Below, piece after piece: positions 8,343 to 17,204 of a stretch of 39,707 nucleotides of DNA. The number at the start of each line of letters is the position of its first letter. The first letter of the stretch is position 1. The position numbers and the translations under genes were made by a program. This DNA comes from Tepidanaerobacter sp. GT38 (lineage in GTDB: Bacteria; Bacillota; Thermosediminibacteria; Thermosediminibacterales; Tepidanaerobacteraceae), in assembly GCF_021991635.1 (NCBI RefSeq), contig NZ_JAFFJA010000035.1:1-39707 (forward strand), read 5' to 3'. Below the pieces are notes generated by a model. That model was given only the letters and a program-made list of their open reading frames with translations, was not told the origin of the DNA and made no database searches.

Positions 8343-9728
8343 ATGAAAACGTTAAGCATTAGAGAAGTCGTTGGAGCTGTTCAAGGAAAATATTCATGCA
8401 GTGAATTTGACATATTGATAAAAGGCGTTTCTACGGATTCTAGGACAATTAGAGAAGATGAACTGTTTGTGCCTTTAGTGGGGCCTAACTTTAACGGCCA
8501 CGATTTCATAAGAGAAGCCCTCGAAAAAGGTGCTGTGGCTGTTCTTTGTGATGAAAGTAAGAAGATGAAAGTGGAAGGTTTGCCTGAGAAAAAAATTATC
8601 TTTGTAGACAATACTCAGTTAGCTTTGTTGAGATTGGCCGCATACTACAGGTCGCTTTTTGACTTGCCTTTTATTGCCGTAACCGGCAGCGTAGGCAAAA
8701 CTACTACCAAAGAAATGATTGCAGCCATACTAAAGACTAGGTTTAAGGTTCTAAAAACACCTGGAAATTTAAACAATGAAATCGGCTTACCCCTTACCAT
8801 TTTTCAGTTAGATGAAGGTTATGATATAGGAGTAGTCGAGATGGGAATGAGCGGTTTTGGAGAAATCCGCAGGTTAGCAAATGTTGTAAAGCCCAGAGTA
8901 GCTGTAATTACAAATATAGGGATAAGCCATATAGAAAAACTGGGAAGCAAAGAAAACATCGCTCGAGCCAAGATGGAAATTCTTGAACCTCTTACAAAAG
9001 AGGATATAGCAGTGCTTAATGCAGACAGTAAGGAATTATGGAGTGAAAGAGAAAAAGTCATAACTAAAACAGTATTTTTTGGCCGAGAGCGTGGAGATAT
9101 AAGGGCAAAAAATATTGTGTCTAAAAATGATGGGATAAAATTTGACATATACGGTCGTTATGGTGAGATGACTTTTAAGATCTCATTGCCGGGAATTCAT
9201 AATGTCAGTAATGCATTAGCAGCTATAGCAGTTGGTTTTGAAATGGGCCTTACTAGGGAAGAAATACAAATGGGACTTAAAAACTTAAAATTGCCAGAGA
9301 TGAGGCTTCAATTTAAAAAATCATTTTTTGGCGCTGAAATTATTGATGATGCCTACAATGCCAGTCCCGACTCCATGAAAGCTGCGCTAGACCTGCTATT
9401 TCAGAGAGGACAGGGCAAGAAAAAAGCTGCTGTATTAGGAGACATGCTGGAACTGGGCAGTTTTTCGGAAAAAGCCCACTTTGAGATTGGAGAGTATGCA
9501 GCAAAGAGAGCAGACAAAATTATTGCTATAGGCAATTTTTCTGAAAGTATAAAAGAGGGAGCTTTGGAGGGGAAAATAGATCCCACCTGTGTTTATACTT
9601 TTCCAACAGTTAAGATGGCTTTATCCGAGGTAATAAACCTTGTAGAAGATTGTGATATAATCCTGGTAAAAGCTTCGAGAGGTATGAAGTTGGAACAAAT
9701 TACGCAACTTTTAGTCGGGAGGTCTTAA
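8343..9728 (+). CDS. murF: UDP-MurNAc-tripeptide:D-Ala-D-Ala ligase MurF
   Basis: MurF adds D-Ala-D-Ala to UDP-MurNAc-tripeptide, completing the pentapeptide precursor in the cytoplasm. ATG 8343 is preferred over an in-frame GTG at 8325 because GGAGG (8330-8334) is 8 bases before it; this gives 461 residues. The ATP loop reads TGSVGKTTTKE, followed by NLNNEIGLPLT, the EMGMSGFGEI segment and DDAYNASPDSM, all typical of MurF. The start is one base past the murE stop, implying translational coupling. The SD lies inside the end of murE. Confidence 0.96.
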   Translation: MKTLSIREVVGAVQGKYSCSEFDILIKGVSTDSRTIREDELFVPLVGPNFNGHDFIREALEKGAVAVLCDESKKMKVEGLPEKKIIFVDNTQLALLRLAAYYRSLFDLPFIAVTGSVGKTTTKEMIAAILKTRFKVLKTPGNLNNEIGLPLTIFQLDEGYDIGVVEMGMSGFGEIRRLANVVKPRVAVITNIGISHIEKLGSKENIARAKMEILEPLTKEDIAVLNADSKELWSEREKVITKTVFFGRERGDIRAKNIVSKNDGIKFDIYGRYGEMTFKISLPGIHNVSNALAAIAVGFEMGLTREEIQMGLKNLKLPEMRLQFKKSFFGAEIIDDAYNASPDSMKAALDLLFQRGQGKKKAAVLGDMLELGSFSEKAHFEIGEYAAKRADKIIAIGNFSESIKEGALEGKIDPTCVYTFPTVKMALSEVINLVEDCDIILVKASRGMKLEQITQLLVGRS

Positions 9729-9729
9729 A

Positions 9730-10692
9730 TTGGGTGTGGAATTTTTTACTGCTCTAGTCTCATTTGTGACTACTGCTGTGCTTGGCATATTGTTAATACC
9801 GATTTTGGACAAACTCAAGTTTGGGCAAACGATAAGAAGCGATGGGCCTAAGCGACATTTGAGCAAAATGGGAACACCTACAATGGGCGGTATTATTTTC
9901 ATTCCCGCTATCGCACTGGCAACTCTTTTAATTTCAGATATTAATATTGATACCATTGCGGTTATTTTTTTTATGATAGGATTTGGCCTTATAGGTTTTG
10001 CTGATGACTTTATAAAAATTATAAAAAGAAGGTCTCTTGGCCTTAGAGCAAATCAAAAGCTGCTGTTTCAACTTATACTTTCAGCATGCTTGGTATTTTA
10101 TATATTTACCAATTATACCGAACCAACAGTAATTTTAGTTCCCTTTCATTCTGGGAGATTAGACCTTGGCATGATTTATATTCCCTTTACGATATTTATA
10201 ATATTGGGCACAGTAAACAGTGTAAACCTTACAGATGGTTTAGACGGTTTGGTTTCGGGCATCGTAGCAATAATAGGATTTTTTTATACGGTCTTTCTTG
10301 CAAAAAGCAATTTAAACCTAGCCCTTTTCAGCTGTGCCATAACCGGTGCCTGTCTGGGCTTTTTGCTGTTTAATTACCATCCGGCAAAGGTTTTCATGGG
10401 CGATACCGGTGCTTTGGGTTTGGGTGGAGCTCTTGCAGCTATAACCGTTTTATCCCGCAGTCATCTTTATCTGGCGGTAGTCGGTATTATGTTTATACTA
10501 GAAACCCTCTCGGTCATTTTGCAGGTGTTAGCTTTTAAATTTACCGGAAAGCGAATATTTAAAATGAGTCCTATTCATCACCATTTTGAATTGTGCGGGT
10601 GGAGCGAACGCAAGGTAGTTCATGTTTTTTGGCTGATTACATTTTTTGCAGGGATATTAAGTTCCCTTATGTATAAGGGGGTAATTATGTAA
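9730..10692 (+). CDS. mraY: Phospho-MurNAc-pentapeptide transferase MraY
   Basis: MraY is a polytopic membrane enzyme that transfers phospho-MurNAc-pentapeptide to undecaprenyl phosphate, making lipid I. The 320-residue product has about ten hydrophobic segments and the conserved loops TPTMGG, FADDFIKIIKRRSLGL (aspartates for Mg binding), NLTDGLDGL and FMGDTGALGLGG. The C-terminal histidine motif MSPIHHHFEL is present. The start is a TTG at 9730, seven bases after GGGAGG. It directly follows murF, as in most Firmicute dcw clusters. Confidence 0.96.
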   Translation: MGVEFFTALVSFVTTAVLGILLIPILDKLKFGQTIRSDGPKRHLSKMGTPTMGGIIFIPAIALATLLISDINIDTIAVIFFMIGFGLIGFADDFIKIIKRRSLGLRANQKLLFQLILSACLVFYIFTNYTEPTVILVPFHSGRLDLGMIYIPFTIFIILGTVNSVNLTDGLDGLVSGIVAIIGFFYTVFLAKSNLNLALFSCAITGACLGFLLFNYHPAKVFMGDTGALGLGGALAAITVLSRSHLYLAVVGIMFILETLSVILQVLAFKFTGKRIFKMSPIHHHFELCGWSERKVVHVFWLITFFAGILSSLMYKGVIM

Positions 10693-10719
10693 CATTATAG
10701 AGAAAGGGGAAAGCTGACA

Positions 10720-12075
10720 GTGGAACTTAAGGGGAAAAATGTGCTGATATTAGGCTTGGCTCGCAGTGGTGTTGCTGCTGCTGAGGAGTTAACAAACCTG
10801 GGGGCAAAAGTGACCGCCAGTGATTTAAAAGCTAGAGAAAAATTAAAAGATGCTGATAGCTTAGAATCAATGGGTGTAAAGTTGGTTTTGGGAGAGCATC
10901 CGGTTGAGCTTTTAAACGGATGTGACCTTGTTGTACTGAGTCCTGGTGTCCCCAGCGATTTAGAAATTTTTTATGAAGCCAGAAAGAGAGATATACCGAT
11001 TATTAGCGAATTGGAACTGGGGTTTTGGTTTGCCAAGGCACCGATAATAGCGGTTACCGGCACCAATGGCAAAACTACAACTACCACTTTAATTGGTGAG
11101 ATACTAAAAAACGATGGAAAAAACATTACTTTGGCCGGCAATATAGGCATTCCTTTGATTAGAGAAGTTGAGAAAGCGGATAGTAAAGATTATTTGGTAG
11201 TAGAAGTTAGCAGCTTTCAATTAGAAAATATAATGCATTTTAAGCCGAAGATAAGCGTAATATTAAATATCACAGAAGACCATTTAAACCGCCACAAAAC
11301 TTTTGAAAATTATATCGAAGCTAAAGCTCGGATTTTTGAAAATCAAACAGAAGAAGATTATACAGTATTAAACTATGATGACCCTGTAGTTAAATCATTT
11401 GTCAAGCGAATTAAGGCCAAAATCATTTTCTTTAGTCAAAAAGAAGAGCTTCCTCGAGGCATATATGTAAAAAATGGAGTAATAGTAATAAGAGAAAATG
11501 GGAAAATGTATCCATTGCTCAAAGCTGATGAATTGGGGATAAAAGGCACTCACAATTTAGAAAATGCATTGGCTGCAGCTAGTGTTGCATGGATTTGCAG
11601 GACGAATTTAAATAATATGGCTGAGACTCTTAAGCATTTTCATGGTGTTGAACATCGCTTGGAGTTTGTTACGGAAATTGGTAAAGTAAAATTTTTTAAC
11701 GATTCAAAAGCAACCAATCCCGATTCTGCAAAAAAATCAATAGAAGCCTTAAAGGAACCAATTGTACTTATAGCTGGCGGGTACGATAAAAAAAGCGATT
11801 TTACAAGTTTCGTCAAAGCCTTTAATGGAAGGGTTAAAAAGCTCATCCTTATAGGTGATACAGCTGATATTATTGAAGAAACTGCAAAAAAGCACGGCTT
11901 TAATAATGTTGAAAAAACCTCTTCTTTGCAGCAAGCCGTAAGACTTGCGTTTGATGCAGCAAAGCCCGGGGATGCAGTGCTTTTGTCGCCTGCTTGTGCC
12001 AGTTGGGATATGTTTGAAAACTTTGAGGAAAGAGGGCGGATTTTTAAAGAAACAGTATTCTCTTTGAAAGATTGA
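10720..12075 (+). CDS. murD: UDP-MurNAc-L-alanine:D-glutamate ligase MurD
   Basis: MurD adds D-glutamate to UDP-MurNAc-L-Ala. The 451-residue product opens with a Rossmann-like GLARSGVAAA segment. It carries the ATP loop VTGTNGKTTTTTLIGE, the EVSSFQLE motif, the central NITEDHLNRH sequence and the C-terminal LLSPACASWDMFENFEERG signature. The GTG start at 10720 is preceded by AAAGGGGAAAG. Position after mraY and before the SEDS gene is conventional. Confidence 0.96.
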   Translation: MELKGKNVLILGLARSGVAAAEELTNLGAKVTASDLKAREKLKDADSLESMGVKLVLGEHPVELLNGCDLVVLSPGVPSDLEIFYEARKRDIPIISELELGFWFAKAPIIAVTGTNGKTTTTTLIGEILKNDGKNITLAGNIGIPLIREVEKADSKDYLVVEVSSFQLENIMHFKPKISVILNITEDHLNRHKTFENYIEAKARIFENQTEEDYTVLNYDDPVVKSFVKRIKAKIIFFSQKEELPRGIYVKNGVIVIRENGKMYPLLKADELGIKGTHNLENALAAASVAWICRTNLNNMAETLKHFHGVEHRLEFVTEIGKVKFFNDSKATNPDSAKKSIEALKEPIVLIAGGYDKKSDFTSFVKAFNGRVKKLILIGDTADIIEETAKKHGFNNVEKTSSLQQAVRLAFDAAKPGDAVLLSPACASWDMFENFEERGRIFKETVFSLKD

Positions 12076-12088
12076 AGGAGTGATGTAT

Positions 12089-13186
12089 GTGTCCCGGAGG
12101 CCTCCGGATTTTGCCATACTCTTTACGGTACTAATTCTCGTATGTTTTGGTATGATAATGGTGTTTAGTTCAAGCAGTGTTAGAGCATATTATTTTTACA
12201 ATGATAGTTTTTACTTTTTTAAACGCCAGTTAGCTTGGTCCATTCTAGGTTTTATAGCAATGATATTTTTTATGAACTATGATTACTGGAAGATAAAAAA
12301 GTATGAAAAGCTGATCGTTTTTGTTATGCTTTTATTACTGGTGCTAGTGCTTATACCAGGAATAGGGAAGAAAGTCAATGAAGCACGCAGATGGATAGGT
12401 ATTGGAGCTTTAACAATACAGCCTTCAGAAATTGCAAAACTCGGCATGATTATATATCTCTCTTGTGGCCTGGAGCGAAAAGGGGTTAAAGTGCAATCTT
12501 TTTTTGGTGGCGTCCTTCCTTTTTTGTTAGTAATGGGTGTTGTTTGTGCTTTGATTTTAAAGGAGCCCCACTTGAGCGCAACTGTTCTCATAGGGATAAC
12601 GACTCTTATACTGCTTTTTGTTGGCGGCGCTAAAATGACGCATATGATTGGCATGGGAGCTTGTGGGTTTGTTCTAGCACTAATGCTTGCTATAAGCAAA
12701 CCCTACAGACTGAAGCGATTACTTTCTTTTTTAGATCCATGGGCAAACCCCAGTGAAGAGGGGTATCATATTATTCAATCTCTGTACGCATTGGGCTCTG
12801 GTGGCTTAATCGGTGTAGGTATTGGGCAGAGCAGACAAAAATTTTTTTATCTTCCCGAGCCGCAAACTGATTTCATATTTTCAGTTATTGGAGAAGAATT
12901 GGGCTTTATAGGGGCAGCTTTTGTAATTATTATGTTTATGTTTTTTATATGGAGAGGTTATAGGACTGCTATGGCAGCCCCAGATGTGTTCGGTAAGCTT
13001 ATGGCAACAGGTATAACCTCGCTGATTGCTTTGCAATTTTTGATAAACGTAGCGGTTGTAACTGCATCGGTGCCGGTAACCGGAATGCCGCTGCCCTTCA
13101 TAAGTTATGGTGGTTCTTCACTGACAATAACAATGAGTCAGATTGGTATTTTATTAAACATTTCAAGATATGCGGAGGTTAAGTGA
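12089..13186 (+). CDS. spoVE: SEDS-family peptidoglycan glycosyltransferase SpoVE/FtsW
   Basis: SEDS proteins are polytopic glycosyltransferases that polymerise lipid II together with a class B PBP. The product has around ten membrane segments and the family landmarks FSSSSV, FKRQLAW, RRWIGIGALTIQPSEIAKLG, FSVIGEELGFIG and the C-terminal PLPFISYGGSSL. I favour GTG 12089 because GAAGGAG ends 8 bases before it and the N-terminus then aligns with SpoVE; GTG 12080 and ATG 12083 are alternatives that lie on or too near the SD. Placement between murD and murG matches B. subtilis spoVE. No second SEDS gene occurs in the window, so whether it serves division or spore cortex cannot be settled here. 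Confidence 0.92.
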   Translation: MSRRPPDFAILFTVLILVCFGMIMVFSSSSVRAYYFYNDSFYFFKRQLAWSILGFIAMIFFMNYDYWKIKKYEKLIVFVMLLLLVLVLIPGIGKKVNEARRWIGIGALTIQPSEIAKLGMIIYLSCGLERKGVKVQSFFGGVLPFLLVMGVVCALILKEPHLSATVLIGITTLILLFVGGAKMTHMIGMGACGFVLALMLAISKPYRLKRLLSFLDPWANPSEEGYHIIQSLYALGSGGLIGVGIGQSRQKFFYLPEPQTDFIFSVIGEELGFIGAAFVIIMFMFFIWRGYRTAMAAPDVFGKLMATGITSLIALQFLINVAVVTASVPVTGMPLPFISYGGSSLTITMSQIGILLNISRYAEVK

Positions 13187-13187
13187 A

Positions 13188-14300
13188 ATGCCCCCAAAAT
13201 TCATATTAGCCGGTGGTGGAACCGGTGGGCATATTTATCCAGCAATAGCAATTGCACAGGGAATAAAAGAAACTTTTCCCGATGCTGATATTCTATTTAT
13301 AGGTACCAACAGAGGCCTTGAAAAAGAATTAGTTAAAAAAGCCGGATTCCCTTTAAAAACTATAAGGGTAAAGGGCTTTCGGCGAAAACTGTCACTTGAC
13401 ACGCTTATATCAATTAAGGAATTAGTTCATGGTGCCTTCGATTCGTTTAGCTTAATAAAAAAAGAAAAACCAGATATGGTTATTGGAACGGGAGGCTATG
13501 TAGCTGGACCTGTTCTATTTTTTGCTTCGATTATGGGAATCCCTTCAGCTATACATGAACAAAATGTCACTCCTGGCGTTACAAACAAAATACTAGCCCG
13601 TTTTGTGGATAGGATTTTTGTGAGCTTTTCTGATTCTATGAAATTTTTTCCGAAAGGAAAAACCTTTCTTGTTGGAAATCCGGTGAGAAAGGAAATCTCA
13701 TCGGGGAACCGCCTGAGCGCCCTAAAAAAATTTGGCCTTTCTCCTGATATTCCTGTAGTTTTGTGTTTTGGAGGTAGTCAGGGTGCAGCGCGAATAAATG
13801 ATGCTATTTGCAAAATTATAGAGGCTATTAAAGATAATGCCAGATTCCAGTTAATACACATTACAGGTAAAAATCATTATGACAAAATAAAAAGCACCTT
13901 GGAAAATAAAGGAATAACCCTAGATAGGTTGGGACATATTATTGTAAGACCATATATTTATGAGATGCAGGATTCCTATGCTGCAGCAGATTTAGTTATA
14001 TCCAGGGCAGGCGCCCTGACCATATCAGAACTTAGTGCTTGTGGAAAACCAGCAATTTTGATTCCGCTTCCGACAGCGGCCAATCATCACCAGGACTATA
14101 ATGCCAAATACATGGAAGAAAACGGCGCAGCTGTGGTTATGCATGAAGACAAACTATCCGGAGAGACTCTTCTCAGAACCATAGAAAATATTATTTTTGA
14201 CAAATCTCGTTTACATAAAATGTCAATGGCCAGCAAAAATTTAGCAAGAGAAGATGCAGTTGAAAAAATGCTAGTTGAGATACGAAAACTGGTAAAGTAA
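13188..14300 (+). CDS. murG: UDP-GlcNAc:lipid I GlcNAc transferase MurG
   Basis: MurG is a GT28 glycosyltransferase acting at the inner face of the membrane; it converts lipid I to lipid II. The N-terminal glycine-rich loop GGGTGGHIYPA is intact. Other family motifs are GTGGYVAGP, the IHEQNVTPG segment, the donor-binding GGSQGAARIND and the SRAGALTISEL helix with PLPTAANHHQDYNA. ATG 13188 is chosen because GCGGAGG (13172-13178) is 9 bases upstream, giving 370 residues; an in-frame ATG at 13170 lacks an SD. The start directly follows the SEDS stop. Confidence 0.96.
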   Translation: MPPKFILAGGGTGGHIYPAIAIAQGIKETFPDADILFIGTNRGLEKELVKKAGFPLKTIRVKGFRRKLSLDTLISIKELVHGAFDSFSLIKKEKPDMVIGTGGYVAGPVLFFASIMGIPSAIHEQNVTPGVTNKILARFVDRIFVSFSDSMKFFPKGKTFLVGNPVRKEISSGNRLSALKKFGLSPDIPVVLCFGGSQGAARINDAICKIIEAIKDNARFQLIHITGKNHYDKIKSTLENKGITLDRLGHIIVRPYIYEMQDSYAAADLVISRAGALTISELSACGKPAILIPLPTAANHHQDYNAKYMEENGAAVVMHEDKLSGETLLRTIENIIFDKSRLHKMSMASKNLAREDAVEKMLVEIRKLVK

Positions 14301-14308
14301 GTGAAATA

Positions 14309-14337
14309 TTTACTTAAAGTTTACATTGTGCTAATAT
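14309..14337 (+). promoter_or_regulatory. Possible sigma-A promoter before murC
   Basis: The 148-base gap between murG and murC contains TTTACT (14309-14314) and TAATAT (14332-14337) separated by 17 bases, about 4/6 matches in each box. The leader after it holds an AT-only palindrome at 14383-14394. This is the widest gap inside the dcw cluster, so an internal promoter for murC-murA is plausible, but the match is modest. Confidence 0.35.
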
Positions 14338-14448
14338 GAAGTTGTACAAGCAATAGAATAGTAACACCTTTGTTTTTTTTGCATAATATATTATATACGT
14401 CAGTGTTAATACACATCATTGTTTTGTCTCAGGGAAGGAGCGAATAAT

Positions 14449-15855
14449 TTGACAGTGAATTATAATCGAATTCATTTTATTGGAATCGGCGGTACAGGCA
14501 TGAGCGGTATAGCAAAAATATTGATGAATATGGGATATACTGTTTCTGGTTCTGATTTAAAAGTATCTGAAGCTTTACTTCGATTAAAGGAAGCAGGTGC
14601 AAAAGTTTTTATTGGTCATCATGTTTCAAATGTAGAAGGTGCAGATTTAGTAGTTGTGTCTTCAGCTATTCCAAAGTCTAATCCAGAGTACGTTAAAGCT
14701 ATAGAATCTAATATTCCTGTTGTGCATAGGGCAGATATGCTAAGTTTGCTGATGGATTCCAAAAAAGGAATTGCTGTATCGGGTGCTCATGGCAAGACCA
14801 CTACGACATCAATGATATCCTTGATTATGGAGAAAAATGGATTCGATCCTACTGTCATAATCGGTGGCGAGTTAAATGACATCGGCGGTAATGCCACGTT
14901 GGGAAATGGAGAATTCCTTGTGGCTGAAGCTGATGAAAGCGATGGCTCCTTTATGAAACTAAAACCTTATGTTGCTGTAATAACAAATATCGAAAATGAC
15001 CATATGGATTATTATAAAAATATGGAGAATATGAAAAATGCCTTTAAGGCGTTTGTAAGCAATGTGAAACAAGGTGGCTTTGTTGTAGTAGGCAATGACA
15101 ATGAATATGTACGTGAGATGATAAAGGATATCGATAAAGAATGTTATACCTTCGGAATGAATTATAAATCGGATTTTATGCCTAAAAACATCAGAATGAA
15201 TGGGCTTTCCTCCAGTTGTGATATATATTTTAGGGGGAAATTTTTAGGCGAATTGCAGCTAAACGTTCCTGGACTGCATAACATTGTTAATGCTACTGCC
15301 GCTGTAGCTGTAGGGAATCGTTTAGGTATAGACATAGAGGGCATGAGAGAGGCAATAAAAACTTTTCATGGTGTTCAACGCCGGTTTCAAATTATTGATG
15401 AGATAGATGGAATAAAGGTTATTGATGATTATGGCCATCATCCTACGGAAATCAAAGCTACGTTAAGAGCTGCAAGAAGCTGCAATCCTAGAAAAATTTA
15501 TGCAATCTTTCAGCCGCATAGATACACACGAACTCAAAACTTGGCTGGGGAATTCGGCTCAGCTTTTATTGATGCTGATGAAGTGATACTGACAGATATA
15601 TATAGCGCAGGCGAAAGACCTATTAATGGAGTATCCTCTGAACTCATAGCAGAATCCCTAAAAGAAAATGGAAAAAAAGTAGTGCTGATAAAGAAAAAAG
15701 AGGATATTCCAGATTATATTATCGATAAAGTTTTCCCAGGAGATTTTATTTTAACTATAGGGGCAGGAGATATAAATGATATAGCTTATAAAATTGTCAA
15801 CAAATTAAAGTCTTGCCCAAAGGAGGTAATTGGCAATATTCCGGAGGTGAATTAA
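14449..15855 (+). CDS. murC: UDP-N-acetylmuramate:L-alanine ligase MurC
   Basis: MurC adds the first amino acid, L-alanine, to UDP-MurNAc. The product starts LTVNYNRIHFIGIGGTGMSG, with the dinucleotide-like N-terminal loop. It has the ATP loop SGAHGKTTTTSM, EADESDGSF, and the C-terminal DDYGHHPTEI and FQPHRYTRT motifs specific to MurC. TTG 14449 lies 8 bases after GGAAGGAG (14433-14440) and gives 468 residues; an in-frame TTG at 14419 precedes the SD and is rejected. It follows a 148-base gap from murG. Confidence 0.95.
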   Translation: MTVNYNRIHFIGIGGTGMSGIAKILMNMGYTVSGSDLKVSEALLRLKEAGAKVFIGHHVSNVEGADLVVVSSAIPKSNPEYVKAIESNIPVVHRADMLSLLMDSKKGIAVSGAHGKTTTTSMISLIMEKNGFDPTVIIGGELNDIGGNATLGNGEFLVAEADESDGSFMKLKPYVAVITNIENDHMDYYKNMENMKNAFKAFVSNVKQGGFVVVGNDNEYVREMIKDIDKECYTFGMNYKSDFMPKNIRMNGLSSSCDIYFRGKFLGELQLNVPGLHNIVNATAAVAVGNRLGIDIEGMREAIKTFHGVQRRFQIIDEIDGIKVIDDYGHHPTEIKATLRAARSCNPRKIYAIFQPHRYTRTQNLAGEFGSAFIDADEVILTDIYSAGERPINGVSSELIAESLKENGKKVVLIKKKEDIPDYIIDKVFPGDFILTIGAGDINDIAYKIVNKLKSCPKEVIGNIPEVN

Positions 15856-15861
15856 ACTGGG

Positions 15862-17124
15862 ATGTATATTATTCAAGGAGGAGAAACCCTTTCTGGGGAA
15901 ATAAGGGTACAGGGTTCTAAAAATTCAAGCCTTCCAATTTTAGCTGCAACTATACTTAACGGCAGTAAAAATACAATTTGCGATGTGCCGAAAATTAAAG
16001 ATATAGAAGTCATGAATCAAATATTATTACACTTAGGTGCAGATATAGTAGAAAAAGATAATGTAATTGAAATAAACACTGAAAATGTAAACAAGTTCGA
16101 TGTGCCGGAGCAGCTTATGCGAAGAATGCGCTCATCCATTGTTTTGATGGGCGCTTTACTTGGCAGGTTCGGCAAAGCCAAAGTATCATACCCCGGCGGA
16201 TGCGAAATAGGTCCAAGGCCAATTGATTTACATTTAAAAGGCCTTTCTTTAATGGGTGTAAATTTTACTGAAGGTCATGGATTTCTTTATGCAAAAGCCT
16301 CTGAATTAAAAGGTGCTGAAATACATCTTGATTTTCCAAGTGTTGGTGCCACTGAAAACCTGATGCTCGCAGGCGTACTTGCAAAAGGTACTACTATAAT
16401 TAGAAATGTAGCTAAGGAACCTGAAATAGTGGATTTGCAAAATTTTTTAAATAGAATGGGTGCCAATGTAAAAGGAGCGGGAACTGATACAATAAAGATA
16501 GAAGGTTGTCGAATTCAAGATTTAAAACAGGTCAATAACTATACCATAATACCTGATAGAATTGCAGCAGGCACATATCTTGTAGCGGCTGCAATTACAA
16601 GAGGGCAAATTAAGCTTACTAATGTTATTGTCGAACATTTAGAGCCTATCCTTGCTAAATTAAGAGAAACAGGGTGTGTGATAGTAAACAATAAAGCCGA
16701 AATTGAATTATATGTTGATAAACCATTAGTTTCACTGGACAGTTTAAGAACGCTGCCCTATCCCGGTTTCCCCACTGACATGCAAGCACCGATGATGGCG
16801 CTTTTGGCTACGGTGGAAGGAACTTCCATACTTACGGAGACGATCTTTGAAAACAGATTTAAACATGCACAGGAATTGAGACGAATGGGTGCTAACATTA
16901 CCATAAATGGCAATACAGCTATAATCAAAGGAGTCAAACAACTTTCCGGTGCCATAGTTGAAGCTAAGGATTTAAGAGCAGGTGCGGCACTTATTTTAGC
17001 AGCTTTAGCTGCTAAAGGAGAAACTATTGTAGAGGGAGCAGCCTACGTAGAACGAGGCTATGAAAATATCGAAGGGAATCTAGCTGCGTTAGGGGCAAAA
17101 ATTATCAAAAAACACAAAATATAA
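15862..17124 (+). CDS. murA: UDP-N-acetylglucosamine 1-carboxyvinyltransferase MurA
   Basis: MurA transfers enolpyruvate from PEP to UDP-GlcNAc, the first committed step of peptidoglycan synthesis. The 420-residue protein has the N-terminal GSKNSSLP motif and the catalytic loop PGGCEIGPRP with cysteine at residue 114. That cysteine is the residue alkylated by fosfomycin, so the enzyme is of the sensitive type. PTDMQAPMMALLAT and RAGAALILAALAAKGET are further signatures. The start is ATG 15862; the nearest SD, GGAGG at 15843-15847, is rather far, which may mean coupling to murC six bases upstream. A hairpin follows the gene. Confidence 0.95.
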   Translation: MYIIQGGETLSGEIRVQGSKNSSLPILAATILNGSKNTICDVPKIKDIEVMNQILLHLGADIVEKDNVIEINTENVNKFDVPEQLMRRMRSSIVLMGALLGRFGKAKVSYPGGCEIGPRPIDLHLKGLSLMGVNFTEGHGFLYAKASELKGAEIHLDFPSVGATENLMLAGVLAKGTTIIRNVAKEPEIVDLQNFLNRMGANVKGAGTDTIKIEGCRIQDLKQVNNYTIIPDRIAAGTYLVAAAITRGQIKLTNVIVEHLEPILAKLRETGCVIVNNKAEIELYVDKPLVSLDSLRTLPYPGFPTDMQAPMMALLATVEGTSILTETIFENRFKHAQELRRMGANITINGNTAIIKGVKQLSGAIVEAKDLRAGAALILAALAAKGETIVEGAAYVERGYENIEGNLAALGAKIIKKHKI

Positions 17125-17146
17125 TGCAAATATTTGTAATATGACA

Positions 17147-17187
17147 ATTTACTGCAAAGGCTAGATTTTGCAGTAAATGTTATTTTT
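17147..17187 (+). terminator. Hairpin, likely (partial) terminator between murA and ftsQ
   Basis: ATTTACTGCAAA (17147-17158) pairs perfectly with TTTGCAGTAAAT (17167-17178) around an 8-base loop, giving a 12-bp stem. It is followed by GTTATTTTTG, a moderate T-rich tail. The stem is AT-rich, so termination may be partial. It ends only about 16 bases before the ftsQ SD and may set lower expression of ftsQ-ftsZ from upstream promoters. Confidence 0.6.
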
Positions 17188-17204
17188 GTAAATAAAAGGG
17201 ACAA

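Noticed and set aside
11749-12117. 122-codon open frame on the minus strand across the murD/spoVE junction
   Set aside because: It lies antisense to two clear genes, has no SD and no recognisable sequence; a shadow frame.
12283-12699. 138-codon minus-strand frame inside the SEDS gene
   Set aside because: Antisense shadow of a membrane-protein gene; composition follows the complementary strand and no start signal is seen.
14383-14394. AT palindrome in the murG-murC gap as a regulatory site
   Set aside because: Low complexity and no matching site elsewhere in the window.
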